The notes under the pieces were generated by a model. The model worked only from the letters and a program-made list of their open reading frames with translations, was not told the DNA's origin and did no database searches. A stretch of DNA of 64,000 nucleotides from Vicinamibacteria bacterium. GTDB taxonomy: Bacteria; Acidobacteriota; Vicinamibacteria; Fen-336; JAGNNV01. The stretch is taken from the NCBI GenBank assembly GCA_019694155.1, contig JAIBCN010000019.1, positions 52,363 through 116,362 on the forward strand. The letters run 5' to 3'. Shown piece after piece: positions 16,489 through 25,765 of the stretch (position 1 is the stretch's first letter; each line of letters starts with the position of its first letter). The position numbers were made by a program, and so were the translations under genes.

Positions 16489-18149
16489 TCTCTCCGTTGG
16501 ACACCTGTTGTAATTGGACCGTCCGGCCCCTGGACCCGGGCCAGGAGGTCCCTCTTGATCATATGGTCGCGCGTGGTGAGAGGCGTATGCGGGCCGAAGA
16601 CGGGAAGGGTGAAACGGAACGAACTTCCTCGCCCCAGTTCGCTCGTGACCCAGATCCGGCCGCCCTGGCGATTCACGAGTTCCTTGCAGATGAAGAGGCC
16701 GAGGCCGAGGCCGCGACGGCCCGCCTGCGCCGCGCCTTTCACCTGGTAGAGGCGCTCGAAGATGCGTTCGGTGTGCTCGGGACTGAGGCCGGGCCCCGTA
16801 TCCTCGACCTCGAATCGCAGGTACGAAGGGTCGTTGTCTAATACGACCCGGACCGTGATCGAACCGCCGCTTCGGACGAACTTGACCGCGTTCCCGATCA
16901 GGTTTATCAGGATCTGGCGCGTCCTCACCGGGTCGGCATAGGCGGTGGGCAGGTCGTCATCGACCTGGGTGATCAGGCGGACGTCCTTCTCCTGCGCGGG
17001 GACCCGAAGGGTGTCGATGGCGTCCGCCACCACTTCGGAGGGAAGCACGGACTGCAGCTCAATCGAGAGCTTTCCCGTCTGCATGCGCGTCGCTTCGAGG
17101 AGATCCTCGATCATGGCCTCCAACTGATGGACGTTGCGCACGATGACCCGGAGAGCGTCCCTCTGCTCGGCGGTGACGGGGCCGGCGAGTTCGTCGATCA
17201 GGATCCCCGCGAACTGCCGCACCGCGGTCAGAGGAGACCGGAGCTCATGGGAGACGTGGGACATGAACTCATCCTTGAGCCGCAGTTCGTGGAGAACCAG
17301 TTCCTCCCGGAGTTGCTGCTGCTGCTGCCGGTTCGACTCCGACTCCGCGAGCAGGCGCTGCCTCTCGATGGCGTGAAGGAGAACTCGCTGGAGCGGGTGC
17401 TCGTTGAGCCGGCCCTTGACGACGTAGTCCTGGGCGCCCGCCTGGAAGACGCGCGCGTCGGTGGCCTGTTCGGCGCCGCCTTGGGTCAGCACGACCACGG
17501 GCGTTCCCGGCGCCGCCCCGTGAAAGCGTTCGATCGTGCCCAGGCCCGAACGGTCGCCCGTCTCGAGACCGAGATCCAGCAGGATGATGTCGGCGCCTTC
17601 CCGTTCCAGGCAGCCCATCGCCGCATCGAGAGTCGAGACATGGGTCACCTCGAAGAGACCGGCCTCGGGGCCCGCAAGGGCGCTCCGAACGTTTGCCGCG
17701 TCCTCGACGCCGGCGCCAGCCAGGAGAACCCTGACCCTCGCCATGGAGAAGGCCCGACGGCGCACGCGGTCCTTCTCCTCCAGGGCCACGCGGCGGCGCT
17801 CGGAGGCCATGGCCAGGCGCGCGCGCAGTTCCTCGACCCGGAACGGCTTGAACATCAGGTCGAGCGCCCCCGTCGCGAGAACCTCGGGCAGGGTATAGCG
17901 CCCCCAATAGCCGGTGACCGCGATGGCCACGAGGTCGGGCTGCATCGCGCGGGCCGTGCGCACGAGTTCGAGTCCGTCGGGTGGCGCCATGGCGATGTCC
18001 GTGATCAGCAGGTCGACTGGCCGGTTCGCGAGTTCCTCGGTGGCGGCGCGGGACGAACTGCAGGCCGTGGCCTCGTGGCCGTCCGACTCGCAGACGGCCT
18101 TGAGCAACTCCGCCATGTCCACGTCGTCGTCGACGATGAGAACCTTCAT
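16485..18149 (-). CDS. Hybrid sensor kinase: receiver, pseudo-receiver, HisKA, HATPase
   Basis: 554 aa, cytoplasmic, with no TM. Residues 1-118 form an intact receiver (VLIVDDDVDM, LLITDIAMAPPDG, AVTGYW, FKPFR). Residues about 136-255 form a second receiver-like domain that keeps IILLDLGLETGD, VLTQGG and YVVKG but has lost the N-terminal acidic pair (LLAGAGVED). A Q-rich coiled coil then leads to HisKA (HVSHELRSPL, His near residue 300) and HATPase_c (NAVKFV, DTGPGLS, GLGLGLF). Receivers at the N-terminus mean the kinase is itself controlled by phosphotransfer. It is operonic with the CheY-like gene. A TAGCAT box ends 8 nt before the ATG. Confidence 0.9.
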   Translation of the reverse strand: MKVLIVDDDVDMAELLKAVCESDGHEATACSSSRAATEELANRPVDLLITDIAMAPPDGLELVRTARAMQPDLVAIAVTGYWGRYTLPEVLATGALDLMFKPFRVEELRARLAMASERRRVALEEKDRVRRRAFSMARVRVLLAGAGVEDAANVRSALAGPEAGLFEVTHVSTLDAAMGCLEREGADIILLDLGLETGDRSGLGTIERFHGAAPGTPVVVLTQGGAEQATDARVFQAGAQDYVVKGRLNEHPLQRVLLHAIERQRLLAESESNRQQQQQLREELVLHELRLKDEFMSHVSHELRSPLTAVRQFAGILIDELAGPVTAEQRDALRVIVRNVHQLEAMIEDLLEATRMQTGKLSIELQSVLPSEVVADAIDTLRVPAQEKDVRLITQVDDDLPTAYADPVRTRQILINLIGNAVKFVRSGGSITVRVVLDNDPSYLRFEVEDTGPGLSPEHTERIFERLYQVKGAAQAGRRGLGLGLFICKELVNRQGGRIWVTSELGRGSSFRFTLPVFGPHTPLTTRDHMIKRDLLARVQGPDGPITTGVQRRE

Positions 18150-18157
18150 CCGCGTCG

Positions 18158-18163
18158 ATGCTA
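18158..18163 (-). promoter_or_regulatory. Putative -10 box of the receiver-receiver kinase gene
   Basis: TAGCAT on the minus strand, 8 nt before the ATG at 18149, with no Shine-Dalgarno in between. It fits the near-leaderless pattern seen at several other starts in the window. Confidence 0.35.
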
Positions 18164-18216
18164 CGCCCCGCGGCGTCGATTCATGGAACGGCCCCGGCGG
18201 GCCCGGACCCGACGGC

Positions 18217-19386
18217 TCAGTGGGCGAAGGGCAGATCCCTGGCTTCGATCATCTCGCTCACGGCCAGCGCGCCGGCGCGGCGGATCACCATCTGAAGTTC
18301 CCGGACGTTCCCGGGCCACGAGTAGCCCTGGAGGGCCTCGAGCGCTCTCGGCGAGAGCCGGCGCTTGATGCCATGGATCCGCAGGAAGTGCAGGGCGAGG
18401 GGAAGAATGTCCCCCTTCCGCTCGCGGAGGGGCGGCAACCGCAGGGTCACGCCGTTCAGGCTGTTGTAGAGATCCTTCCTGAATCCTCCGGCCGCGACCA
18501 GCGACTCGAGATCGCGCCCCGAACCCGAGACCAGGCGCACGCGGGACCGCTGAGGACGCGTGGAGCCGAGGCGTGAGTACTCGCGGGTCTCGAGCACCCG
18601 CAGGAGCTTCGGCTGCATCATGGCGCCGATGGCGTCGATCTCGTCGAGGAACAGGGTCCCCCGGTCGGCCATCTCGAGGAGCCCAGGCTTTCGCTCGCCC
18701 GCTCCCTCGAACGCGCCCTTCTCGTAGCCGAACAGTTCGCGCTCGAGAAGATCGTCGCTCACTCCCCCGCAGGTGAAGGCCACGAACGGCTCCATGCGGT
18801 GGTGGCTCGCATCGTGAATCGCGCGCGCGATCATCTCCTTGCCGGTGCCGGTCTCGCCCTGCACGATCACGGGCAGATCGGAAGGGCCCACCTGATCCAG
18901 GCTTTGAATCACGCGAAGGAAGGCCGGATCCTCGGTCACCACCGAGATCCTCGGCTCGTGACGTTCGAGGCGCGCGCGCAGGGAGAGATTCTCCGTGCGC
19001 AGCCGGTGGCGCACCCTCGCCTGCTCCACGGCAAGCTCGACATCGGCCAGAGGGGCGGGCTTCACGAGATAGTCGGAAGCGCCGAGCTTCATGGCCTGGA
19101 CCGCGCTCGATATGTCGCGGTCGCCCGTGAGCATGATCGCCTCGGTGAGCGCGCCGTCATCGCTCAGGCGGAGAAGGATGTCCTCGCCCGTGCCGTCCGG
19201 CAGATGCAGGTCGAGCAGGGCCACGTCGAACTCGGCCTGCGCCAGGAGCGCCTTGGCCTCGCCCACGCTCTTCGCGAGCCTGACGTCGTAGCCCACCTCG
19301 CGCAGGTCGGTGGCCACCAGTTCGCCGAGCGCCTCCTCGTCCTCGACCACGAGGACCCGACCGAGCGAGGCTGGCTTCGGACTCAC
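18217..19386 (-). CDS. Degenerate NtrC-type response regulator: receiver plus AAA+ domain, no HTH
   Basis: 389 aa from the GTG at 19386, which aligns without gaps to the paralog at 24292-25653 over the first ~386 residues. Residues 10-125 are an intact receiver (LVVEDEEAL, LLDLHLPDG, MLTGD, VKPAP). The AAA+ domain keeps Walker A (GETGTGKE, 177-184) and Walker B (LFLDEI). However, the sigma-54 contact loop reads GAFEGA (224-229) instead of GAFTGA, the sensor-I Asn is lost (VSGSGRD for VAATNKD), and the second arginine-finger position is Ser309 (LYNSLNG for LYYRING). The protein ends where the Fis-type HTH should begin. It is unlikely to activate transcription itself and more likely acts as a partner or antagonist. 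Confidence 0.85.
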   Translation of the reverse strand: MSPKPASLGRVLVVEDEEALGELVATDLREVGYDVRLAKSVGEAKALLAQAEFDVALLDLHLPDGTGEDILLRLSDDGALTEAIMLTGDRDISSAVQAMKLGASDYLVKPAPLADVELAVEQARVRHRLRTENLSLRARLERHEPRISVVTEDPAFLRVIQSLDQVGPSDLPVIVQGETGTGKEMIARAIHDASHHRMEPFVAFTCGGVSDDLLERELFGYEKGAFEGAGERKPGLLEMADRGTLFLDEIDAIGAMMQPKLLRVLETREYSRLGSTRPQRSRVRLVSGSGRDLESLVAAGGFRKDLYNSLNGVTLRLPPLRERKGDILPLALHFLRIHGIKRRLSPRALEALQGYSWPGNVRELQMVIRRAGALAVSEMIEARDLPFAH

Positions 19387-19392
19387 CCCGCA

Positions 19393-19398
19393 ATTGTA
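19393..19398 (-). promoter_or_regulatory. Putative leaderless promoter -10 box (degenerate NtrC-type gene)
   Basis: TACAAT on the minus strand ends exactly 6 nt before the GTG at 19386, with no ribosome site. The intact paralog has the same CTACAAT and the same 6-nt spacing before its GTG. Confidence 0.5.
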
Positions 19399-19493
19399 GC
19401 CCCGTCGGCGCCGCCATGGCGACGCTCGCGGTACTACCCCGACCGGGGCGCCCCGTCGGTCTGGTTGAGCCCGGCCGGGACGACAGGATTCGC

Positions 19494-19523
19494 TTGTGCG
19501 AAGCGAACGTATGGGTGCATACT
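19494..19523 (+). promoter_or_regulatory. Putative promoter of the PAS-PAS kinase operon
   Basis: TTGTGC (19494-19499), 18-nt spacer and CATACT (19518-19523) in the 211-bp divergent gap. The -10 region is embedded in an inverted repeat GTATG-N4-CATAC (19509-19522) that could be an operator. This is a moderate match only. Confidence 0.35.
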
Positions 19524-19597
19524 GGATTTCAGTTTCGGATTGAACGATGGTTCGCGGACGCGCGAGAGCGTCGGTCCGAAGCGCGTGGGGGGCGCCC

Positions 19598-21106
19598 ATG
19601 ACGGCAGACTTCAAAGATCGCCTTTGGGAGGAAAATCCGGACGCCCTCGTTGCGCTTTCCGGAACCGGGGTGGTGCTCCACTGGAACCGGGCGGCCGAGA
19701 AGATCTTCGGCTACGCCGCGGACGAGGCGATCGGCCGCTCCCTCGACTCCCTCATCGTCCCCGCGGATCGGGCCGACGAGGAAAAGCGAGGGCAGGAAGA
19801 AGCGCTCGCGGCCGGCCTCGTCGTCTACGAATCCCTGCGGCGAAGGAAGGACGGGACGCTGGTGCACGTCAGCGTGTCGACCAAAGCCATCCGCGATGCG
19901 GACGGACGGCTCCAGTATTTCCTCTCGAACAAGAAGGACGTGACGCACCTGAAGGTGCTGCGCGACGCCCGGGTGGTCGAAGCGCGCTTCAGCAACCTCC
20001 TCGAGTCGACACCCGACGCCATCGTCATGGTCAATGTCACCGGGCGCGTCGTCATGGTGAACTCACAGGCCGAGCGGATGTTCGGGCGCCTCCGCGCGGA
20101 TCTCATCGGCAAGCCGGTCGAAGCCCTGTTGCCCAGCCGGTACCGCTCCGCTCATCACGGCCATCGCGGGGCCTTCTTCTCGCAGCCGCGCACGCGCGCC
20201 ATGGGAGCGGGGCTGGAACTGTACGGTCTGCGCTTCGATGGCGAGGAGTTTCCCGTGGAGATCAGCCTCAGCCCCATCGAGACCGAGGAAGGCACCATGG
20301 TCATGAGCGCGATTCGGGATGTCACGGATCGGAAGCGGCTCGAGCAGGCGCTGCGGGACAAGAACATCGAACTCGAACGGGCGGCCTCGGTGAAGGACCA
20401 CTTCTTCGCCAGCATGTCGCACGAGCTCCGCACGCCTTTGAACGCGATCATCGGCTTCACCGGGACTCTTCTGATGAAGCTGCCCGGGCCGTTGAACGCG
20501 GAGCAGGAGAAGCAGCTCCGGATCGTGCAGGCGGGCGCCCGGCACCTGCTGTCGCTCATCAACGATCTCCTCGATCTGGCCAAGCTCGGCGCCAACAAGG
20601 TGGACCTCAAGGTTGAGGAGGTCGACTGCCTCAAACTCATCGAGGAGGTAGCGGCCACCCTCCGCCACGAGGCGGAGGCAAAGGACCTGACCATCAACGT
20701 CATCCCGCCGGACGGGCCTCTTTCCATCCGGACCGACCGCCGGGCGCTCAGTCAGATCATCATCAACCTGGCGGGGAACGCCGTGAAGTTCACGGACCAG
20801 GGCAGCGTTTCGATCCGCCTGGATCGAGCCGGGGACGCGAACGCCCCAGGGGTGTCCATCAGCGTGGAGGACACGGGCCCGGGAATCGCGCCCGGAGATC
20901 AGGCCCGACTCTTCGAAGCGTTCTCCCGCGGGGAGGCGGCCGGCCGGCGGGAGGTCGTCGGCACCGGGCTCGGGTTGCACCTCAGCCGGCGCCTCGCTCA
21001 GGCCCTTGGGGGGGATATCGGGTTTCGTACGGAGTTGGGAAATGGCAGCGTCTTCACGCTGGATCTCCCCCGCGACGGCCCGGCCGCACACCTGGGAGGG
21101 CACTGA
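19598..21106 (+). CDS. Soluble PAS-PAS sensor histidine kinase
   Basis: 502 aa from the ATG at 19598, preceded by a G-rich ribosome site; an in-frame ATG at 19547 lacks one. PAS1 (about 10-120, NPDALVALSGTGVVLHWN, ending in KKDVTHLK), PAS2 (about 130-250, ending in RDVTDRK), a short coiled coil, HisKA with MSHELRTPLNAI (His near residue 274), then HATPase_c (NAVKFTD, DTGPGIAP, GTGLGLHLS). There are no membrane segments, so it senses a cytoplasmic cue. It leads an operon with a stand-alone receiver (4-nt gap) and a receiver-GAF-PAS-GAF kinase (no gap), a potential relay. Confidence 0.9.
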   Translation: MTADFKDRLWEENPDALVALSGTGVVLHWNRAAEKIFGYAADEAIGRSLDSLIVPADRADEEKRGQEEALAAGLVVYESLRRRKDGTLVHVSVSTKAIRDADGRLQYFLSNKKDVTHLKVLRDARVVEARFSNLLESTPDAIVMVNVTGRVVMVNSQAERMFGRLRADLIGKPVEALLPSRYRSAHHGHRGAFFSQPRTRAMGAGLELYGLRFDGEEFPVEISLSPIETEEGTMVMSAIRDVTDRKRLEQALRDKNIELERAASVKDHFFASMSHELRTPLNAIIGFTGTLLMKLPGPLNAEQEKQLRIVQAGARHLLSLINDLLDLAKLGANKVDLKVEEVDCLKLIEEVAATLRHEAEAKDLTINVIPPDGPLSIRTDRRALSQIIINLAGNAVKFTDQGSVSIRLDRAGDANAPGVSISVEDTGPGIAPGDQARLFEAFSRGEAAGRREVVGTGLGLHLSRRLAQALGGDIGFRTELGNGSVFTLDLPRDGPAAHLGGH

Positions 21107-21110
21107 GATC

Positions 21111-21521
21111 ATGCCGCGGATCCTGATCATCGAAGACAATCCGGAGAATCTCGAGCTGATGAGGTACCTCCTGCAGGCCTCCGGCCACGAGCCGATCACC
21201 GCGCGGCATGGGGAGGAGGGCCTCGCGCGCGTAGCCCAGGACGCGCCGCACCTGATCGTCTGTGACATTCAGATGCCCGTACTCGACGGATTCGGAGTGA
21301 TCCGGCGCCTCCGAACCCTGCACGGGCGAGAGGGCACTCCTTGCATCGCGGTGACCGCCCTCGCCATGGTGGAGGACCGGGCGCGCGCGCTCGCCGCCGG
21401 GTTCGACGGGTACATCAGCAAGCCGATCGATCCCGCGACCTTCGTGGCTGAACTGGAGAGTCATCTCGACGTGCGACGGACTTCCGCCCCGGGCTCAAGC
21501 CCTCGCATGGGAGGGATCTAG
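21111..21521 (+). CDS. Single-domain response regulator receiver protein
   Basis: 136 aa from the ATG at 21111 with GGGAGGG 10 nt upstream. All receiver residues are present: ILIIEDNPEN, LIVCDIQMPVLDG (phospho-acceptor Asp), VTALAM and ISKPID. There is no output domain. The EDNPEN...KPID pattern resembles DivK-like receivers that follow hybrid kinases. It lies between two kinases in one operon and is the most direct phosphate acceptor for the upstream PAS-PAS kinase. The TAG stop abuts the ATG of the next gene. Confidence 0.9.
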   Translation: MPRILIIEDNPENLELMRYLLQASGHEPITARHGEEGLARVAQDAPHLIVCDIQMPVLDGFGVIRRLRTLHGREGTPCIAVTALAMVEDRARALAAGFDGYISKPIDPATFVAELESHLDVRRTSAPGSSPRMGGI

Positions 21522-24254
21522 ATGGCGACGATCCTGGTAGTCGACGACCGGCCCACGAACCGGGAGTTCCTGGTGACTCTGTTCGGGTACGCGAACCATC
21601 GATGCCTCGAGGCGAAGGACGGGGCCGAAGCCCTGACCCTGGCCCGCAGCGAACGACCCGATCTCATCGTCACGGATCTGCTGATGCCGACCATGGATGG
21701 GCACGAGTTCGTCCAGCACCTCCGCTCCGACCCCGCGCTTGCGGCGATGAAGGTCATCTTCTACAGCGCCACGTACACGGTGCCCGAAGCCCGCGCCATG
21801 GCGGAGGATTGCGGGGTACGGACGGTTCTCCCCAAACCCTCCGATCCCGAGGTCATTCTCGACGCGGTGAACAGGGAGATGGGCCTCGTTTCTCCCACGG
21901 CGCCTCGGCCGCACCCCAGGATGGAGACGGTCGACCTCACGCACGCGCTGGAGGCGACCGCCAATGTCGATCCGAGCCTCGAGGCGGCCATCACCGACCT
22001 TCGGTCGACCGCGCACCTTCTCGAGGAGATCGCGCAAGGCGGAGAAGCTCTGGTCGGGAAACACGGCGAATTGCGCCCTCTCTCGGAACGTCTTTCCGCC
22101 AATCTCGCGCGCCTGCGCAAGGCCACCAGTCGCCGCGTCGCCATCGACGACTTGTGTGTTCGACTGCTGAGCGAAAGGCATCCCGCTCCCATGATCGAGC
22201 TGTTCACCCACGCCGCGGGGAAGATCCTCGACGCGCCGCGCGCGTCGGTGTGCGTGCTCGACGGAAGGGAAGAACAGATCGTCCACCTGACCGCACGCGG
22301 TGGTCTCGATCCCCTCGCGTTGCGGGCAGCGGCTCTGGATCGCTCGAGTCTCCCAGGCTCCCTCTTGCTCGCGCGTGAGCCCGTCCGGATCTCTACAAAT
22401 CGACGCCTGCGGACCCCATCGCCGCCGGAGGCCTTCGGGGATGGAAGCTTCCTCGGTCTCGCGATTCGAACCGGAAGCCAGCTCCACGGCTGGATCTGCC
22501 TGGGCCGGGCCGCCAACGAGGCGGACTTTGATGCCGAAGAGGAGAGGATCGCTCGTTCTCTGGCCGCGCGCCTCGCCGTCGTTTACGAGAACGCGATGCT
22601 TTACGACACCGTGCAGCGGCACGCCGCGCGCCTGCAGGCGGCCACAGGGGAGCGGGAGCGATCACGGGCCCGCGTCATCGAAAGCGAACAGCGCTTCCGT
22701 CAGATCGCGGAGAGCATCAAAGAAGTGTTCTGGCTGACCGATCCCGCGAAGAATGAAATGCTCTACATCAGCCCCGCCTACGAGGAGATCTGGGGGCGCC
22801 GGGCCGAATCTCTCTACACATCGCCCCGCGGCTGGCTGGAGGCCATTCATCCGGACGACCAGGCCCGCGTCGCCCACGCGATCGAAACCAGGCAGAGGGA
22901 AGGAACCTACGATGAGGAGTACCGCATCATCCGCCCTGACGGCAGCGTCCGATGGATCAGCGACAAGGCCTTTCCCGTGGTCGACGCGGCGGGCGCCGTC
23001 GACCGGCTCGCCGGTGTCGCCGAGGACATCACGGCGCGGCGCGAAGCGCAGGCGGAAGTCTCGCGGATCAACCGCGCTCTCACCATGCTGAGCAACTGCA
23101 ACGAAGCCCTCATCCGGGCCGAGATGGAGGAGTCGCTGCTTGACAGCATCTGCCGGATCGCGGTCGAGAAGGGCGGGTACCGGAGCGCTCGCGTCGGCTT
23201 CGCGAGACACGACGATCGCAAGTCGATCGAGATCCTCGCCCATGCCGGGCACTTCCCCGACTTCCTACACCAGATGCCTCTGAGCTGGGCCACCGATCGC
23301 GCCGATGGACACGGCCCGGCGAGCCGCGCCATTCAATCCGGGGAGCCCGTGCTTGTCGGGTCCCTCGCCGAGGAGCCCGAACTGCGCGAACGGGAACGAG
23401 ACATCCGGGCCGCCGACCTGGGGCCAGCAATCTACCTCCCGCTCAAGGACGGGCAGGGCGCCTTCGGGATCCTGGCCCTTCAGGCCCCGTCCGGCATCCG
23501 GGTCGGTGAAGACGAGATCCGACTCCTGGTCGAACTCGCGGACGACCTCGCCTTTGGGATCACCTCGATTCGCGCACGGAAGGACCGTGAGCGGGCGGAA
23601 GCCGCGCTCGCCGCATCGCTCAAGGAAAAGGAAGCCCTGTTGCGCGAGGTGCATCACCGCGTCAAGAACAACATGCAGGTGATCACGAGCCTGCTCCGTC
23701 TGGAGTCGAATCGCCTCGACCATCCCATCACCCGCTCGGTGCTGCGCGACATGCAGAATCGGATCCAGGCCATGGCCGCTCTGCACGAGACCCTCTATCG
23801 CTCCGGCAACTTCGCACAGGTCGATCTCGCCGACTACCTGAGGCGGGTCGTCGCGCATTTGAAGCGTTCCCTCGTGCCGACACCCGGCCAGATATCGTTC
23901 CTTCTCGAACTGGAGCCCATTATCGTCGACCTCGATCGCGCCATTCCCTGCGGCCTCGTCCTGAACGAACTCGCATCCAACTCCGTCAAGCACGCGTTTC
24001 CGGAAGGCAGGCTCGGAGAGGTCTGGATCGACCTCCGGCGCGTCGACCCGGCGACCGTCGGGCTGAGCGTCCGTGACAACGGGGCGGGCCTTCCAGCGGA
24101 TTGGGAAGCGCGGGTGGAACGCTCCCTCGGCGTTCAGCTGGTGACGGATCTCGCAAGGCAGCTGGGCGGCCGGCTGGCCATTGGGCCGGACGCTCGCTTC
24201 GAAATCACCTTTCCCGCCGAATTCCAGACCCGGCCCGCTCTCCCCCGCGTGTAG
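21522..24254 (+). CDS. Receiver-GAF-PAS-GAF sensor kinase of the HisKA_2 type
   Basis: 910 aa. It starts directly after the previous stop, using GGGAGGG as ribosome site. Order: receiver (1-120; VVDDRPTN, VTDLLMPTMDG, LPKPSD), GAF (about 205-370), PAS of PAS_3 type (about 385-510, YISPAYEEIWGR to EDITARRE), GAF (about 515-685), HisKA_2 with EVHHRVKNNMQVI (His about 709), and HATPase_c with NELASNSVKHAF and DNGAGLP. The N-terminal receiver suggests control by the PAS-PAS kinase encoded upstream. Its catalytic core is closely related to five other kinases in this window. Confidence 0.92.
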   Translation: MATILVVDDRPTNREFLVTLFGYANHRCLEAKDGAEALTLARSERPDLIVTDLLMPTMDGHEFVQHLRSDPALAAMKVIFYSATYTVPEARAMAEDCGVRTVLPKPSDPEVILDAVNREMGLVSPTAPRPHPRMETVDLTHALEATANVDPSLEAAITDLRSTAHLLEEIAQGGEALVGKHGELRPLSERLSANLARLRKATSRRVAIDDLCVRLLSERHPAPMIELFTHAAGKILDAPRASVCVLDGREEQIVHLTARGGLDPLALRAAALDRSSLPGSLLLAREPVRISTNRRLRTPSPPEAFGDGSFLGLAIRTGSQLHGWICLGRAANEADFDAEEERIARSLAARLAVVYENAMLYDTVQRHAARLQAATGERERSRARVIESEQRFRQIAESIKEVFWLTDPAKNEMLYISPAYEEIWGRRAESLYTSPRGWLEAIHPDDQARVAHAIETRQREGTYDEEYRIIRPDGSVRWISDKAFPVVDAAGAVDRLAGVAEDITARREAQAEVSRINRALTMLSNCNEALIRAEMEESLLDSICRIAVEKGGYRSARVGFARHDDRKSIEILAHAGHFPDFLHQMPLSWATDRADGHGPASRAIQSGEPVLVGSLAEEPELRERERDIRAADLGPAIYLPLKDGQGAFGILALQAPSGIRVGEDEIRLLVELADDLAFGITSIRARKDRERAEAALAASLKEKEALLREVHHRVKNNMQVITSLLRLESNRLDHPITRSVLRDMQNRIQAMAALHETLYRSGNFAQVDLADYLRRVVAHLKRSLVPTPGQISFLLELEPIIVDLDRAIPCGLVLNELASNSVKHAFPEGRLGEVWIDLRRVDPATVGLSVRDNGAGLPADWEARVERSLGVQLVTDLARQLGGRLAIGPDARFEITFPAEFQTRPALPRV

Positions 24255-24291
24255 TCTCGCCCCGGCGAGCGGCGTTTCCCCCCGAACCCGT

Positions 24292-25653
24292 CTACTCGTC
24301 CTTCTCGCGCGGGCGCTCCGGTCCGATCTTGTTGTAGAGCGTCTTCACGCTGATCCCCAACCGGGCGGCGGCGCGCGCGCGATGGCCCTTGCACTGGCCG
24401 AGGACGTGGCGGATGTAGCGGTCTTCGACCTGGGCGAGGCTGAGGCCGTCGGGGAACGTCTCGCCGGTTGAGGCAGGCGTCTTCACGGGCTGAAGCGGCA
24501 GGTCGCGCGGCTCGATCAGCTCACCCGTGGCGAGGACCGCCGCGCGCCGGATGACCATCTGCAACTCGCGGACGTTGCCCGGCCACCGATAGGCCTTGAG
24601 CACCTCCAGGGCCTTCGGCGAGAGGCCGCGCTTGATGCCGTGCGATCGCATGAAGTGCAGGGCGAGGGGCAGGACATCGGCCGGACGGTCGCGCAGAGGG
24701 GGAAGGCGCAGAGTGACGCCGTTGATCCGGTAGTACAGATCCTCGCGGAAGCCGCCGCTCGACATCATCTCGGCCAGGTCCTTGTTGGTCGCCGCCACGA
24801 TCCTCACGTCCGATCGGATGGCGCGCGTGGAGCCGAGCCTGAAGAACTCCTTCGTCTCGAGTACGCGAAGGAGCTTTGCCTGAACGGCCGCCGAAATGTC
24901 GCCGATCTCGTCCAGGAACAGCGTCCCGCGGTCGGCCACTTCGAAGAGCCCGAGCTTCCGCACGGCCGCTCCCGTGAAGGCGCCGCGCTCGTAGCCGAAC
25001 AGCTCGCTCTCCAGCAGGTTGTCGGGCACGGCCGCGCAGTTGATCGCCACGAACGGGCCGCTCTTGCGGGCGCTCGAGTCGTGCACGGCCCGCGCCACCA
25101 GTTCCTTTCCCGTGCCGCTCTCTCCTTGAACCAGGACCGGCAGGTCCGAGGGGCCCACCTGGGCGAGGCTCGCGATCACCTGGAGGAGCGCCGGGTCCTC
25201 GCTCACGATCGCCGAGTGGGGCTCATGGCGTTCGAGCCGGACGCGAAGAGCAAGGTTCTCTGCGCGCAGCCGGTGCCGTTCCCTCGCCTGGGCCACCACC
25301 ATCTCGAGTTCGGAGAGCGGCGTGGGCTTGACGAGGTAGTCGGACGCCCCGAGCTTCATCACCTCGATGGCGCTCTCGATGTCGCGGCTGCCCGTGAGCA
25401 CGATGGTCTCCGTCAAGGCGCCATCGTCGACGAGGCGGCGAAGCACGTCGGCGCCGGTTCCGTCCGGGAGGTGCATGTCGAGGAGCGCGACGTCGAATTC
25501 CCGCTCGCTCAGCAATGCCGAGGCCTCGGCCACGCTCCTGGCAACGCGCACCTCATATCCGGCCTCGCCGAGGGCGGTCGAGATCAACTCGGAGAGCGCC
25601 TCGTCGTCATCAACGACCAGTACCGCGCCGGATCCTCGGGGCTCCACGCTCAC
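24292..25653 (-). CDS. NtrC-family sigma-54-dependent response regulator
   Basis: 453 aa, GTG start. Receiver (10-125; [27 protein letters not shown]), sigma-54 AAA+ domain with Walker A GESGTGKE (177-184), intact GAFTGA (224-229), Walker B LFLDEIGD, sensor I AATNKD, arginine fingers in FREDLYYRI and GNVREL, then a Fis-type HTH (about 405-445, [19 protein letters not shown]). It is therefore a full enhancer-binding activator. It is divergent from a subtilase gene whose upstream region holds direct repeats and a -24/-12-like promoter, making that operon its likely target. Its own start has TACAAT 6 nt upstream and no ribosome site. Confidence 0.93.
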   Translation of the reverse strand: MSVEPRGSGAVLVVDDDEALSELISTALGEAGYEVRVARSVAEASALLSEREFDVALLDMHLPDGTGADVLRRLVDDGALTETIVLTGSRDIESAIEVMKLGASDYLVKPTPLSELEMVVAQARERHRLRAENLALRVRLERHEPHSAIVSEDPALLQVIASLAQVGPSDLPVLVQGESGTGKELVARAVHDSSARKSGPFVAINCAAVPDNLLESELFGYERGAFTGAAVRKLGLFEVADRGTLFLDEIGDISAAVQAKLLRVLETKEFFRLGSTRAIRSDVRIVAATNKDLAEMMSSGGFREDLYYRINGVTLRLPPLRDRPADVLPLALHFMRSHGIKRGLSPKALEVLKAYRWPGNVRELQMVIRRAAVLATGELIEPRDLPLQPVKTPASTGETFPDGLSLAQVEDRYIRHVLGQCKGHRARAAARLGISVKTLYNKIGPERPREKDE

Positions 25654-25659
25654 GATGCG

Positions 25660-25665
25660 ATTGTA
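25660..25665 (-). promoter_or_regulatory. Putative leaderless promoter -10 box (intact NtrC-type gene)
   Basis: TACAAT on the minus strand, 6 nt before the GTG at 25653; no Shine-Dalgarno. Same arrangement as in the degenerate paralog at 19393-19398. Confidence 0.5.
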
Positions 25666-25684
25666 GTCCTCATCTCACACATCC

Positions 25685-25745
25685 GTATCGGAACTCTTTA
25701 CCTGTATCGGAAATACCTACCTTGTATCTATTGCTGTAAGTATCT
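25685..25745 (+). repeat. GTATC direct repeats, candidate upstream activator sites
   Basis: In an unusually AT-rich stretch, GTATCGGAA occurs at 25685-25693 and 25704-25712, followed by GTATCTATT at 25724 and GTATCTTTA at 25740. The spacings are 19, 20 and 16 bp, about two helical turns. They lie roughly 50-110 bp upstream of the predicted start of the subtilase transcript, a usual distance for NtrC-type activator sites. The assignment as binding sites is inference. Confidence 0.5.
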
Positions 25746-25765
25746 TTATTTCAATCACTTAATAG

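Noticed and set aside
13195..16749. 1184-codon open frame on the plus strand
   Set aside because: Antisense to the MacB/FtsX permease and neighbouring genes; Arg/Gly/His-rich shadow without motifs.
18150..18216. A frame-shifted HTH remnant after the degenerate NtrC-type gene
   Set aside because: The 67-nt gap is too short to hold the ~45-residue domain and the in-frame read-through shows no similarity.
25685..25745. GTATC repeats as a CRISPR-like or transposon-end array
   Set aside because: Repeats are only 5-9 bp with 16-20 bp period, no spacers of constant size, no cas or transposase genes; binding sites fit better.
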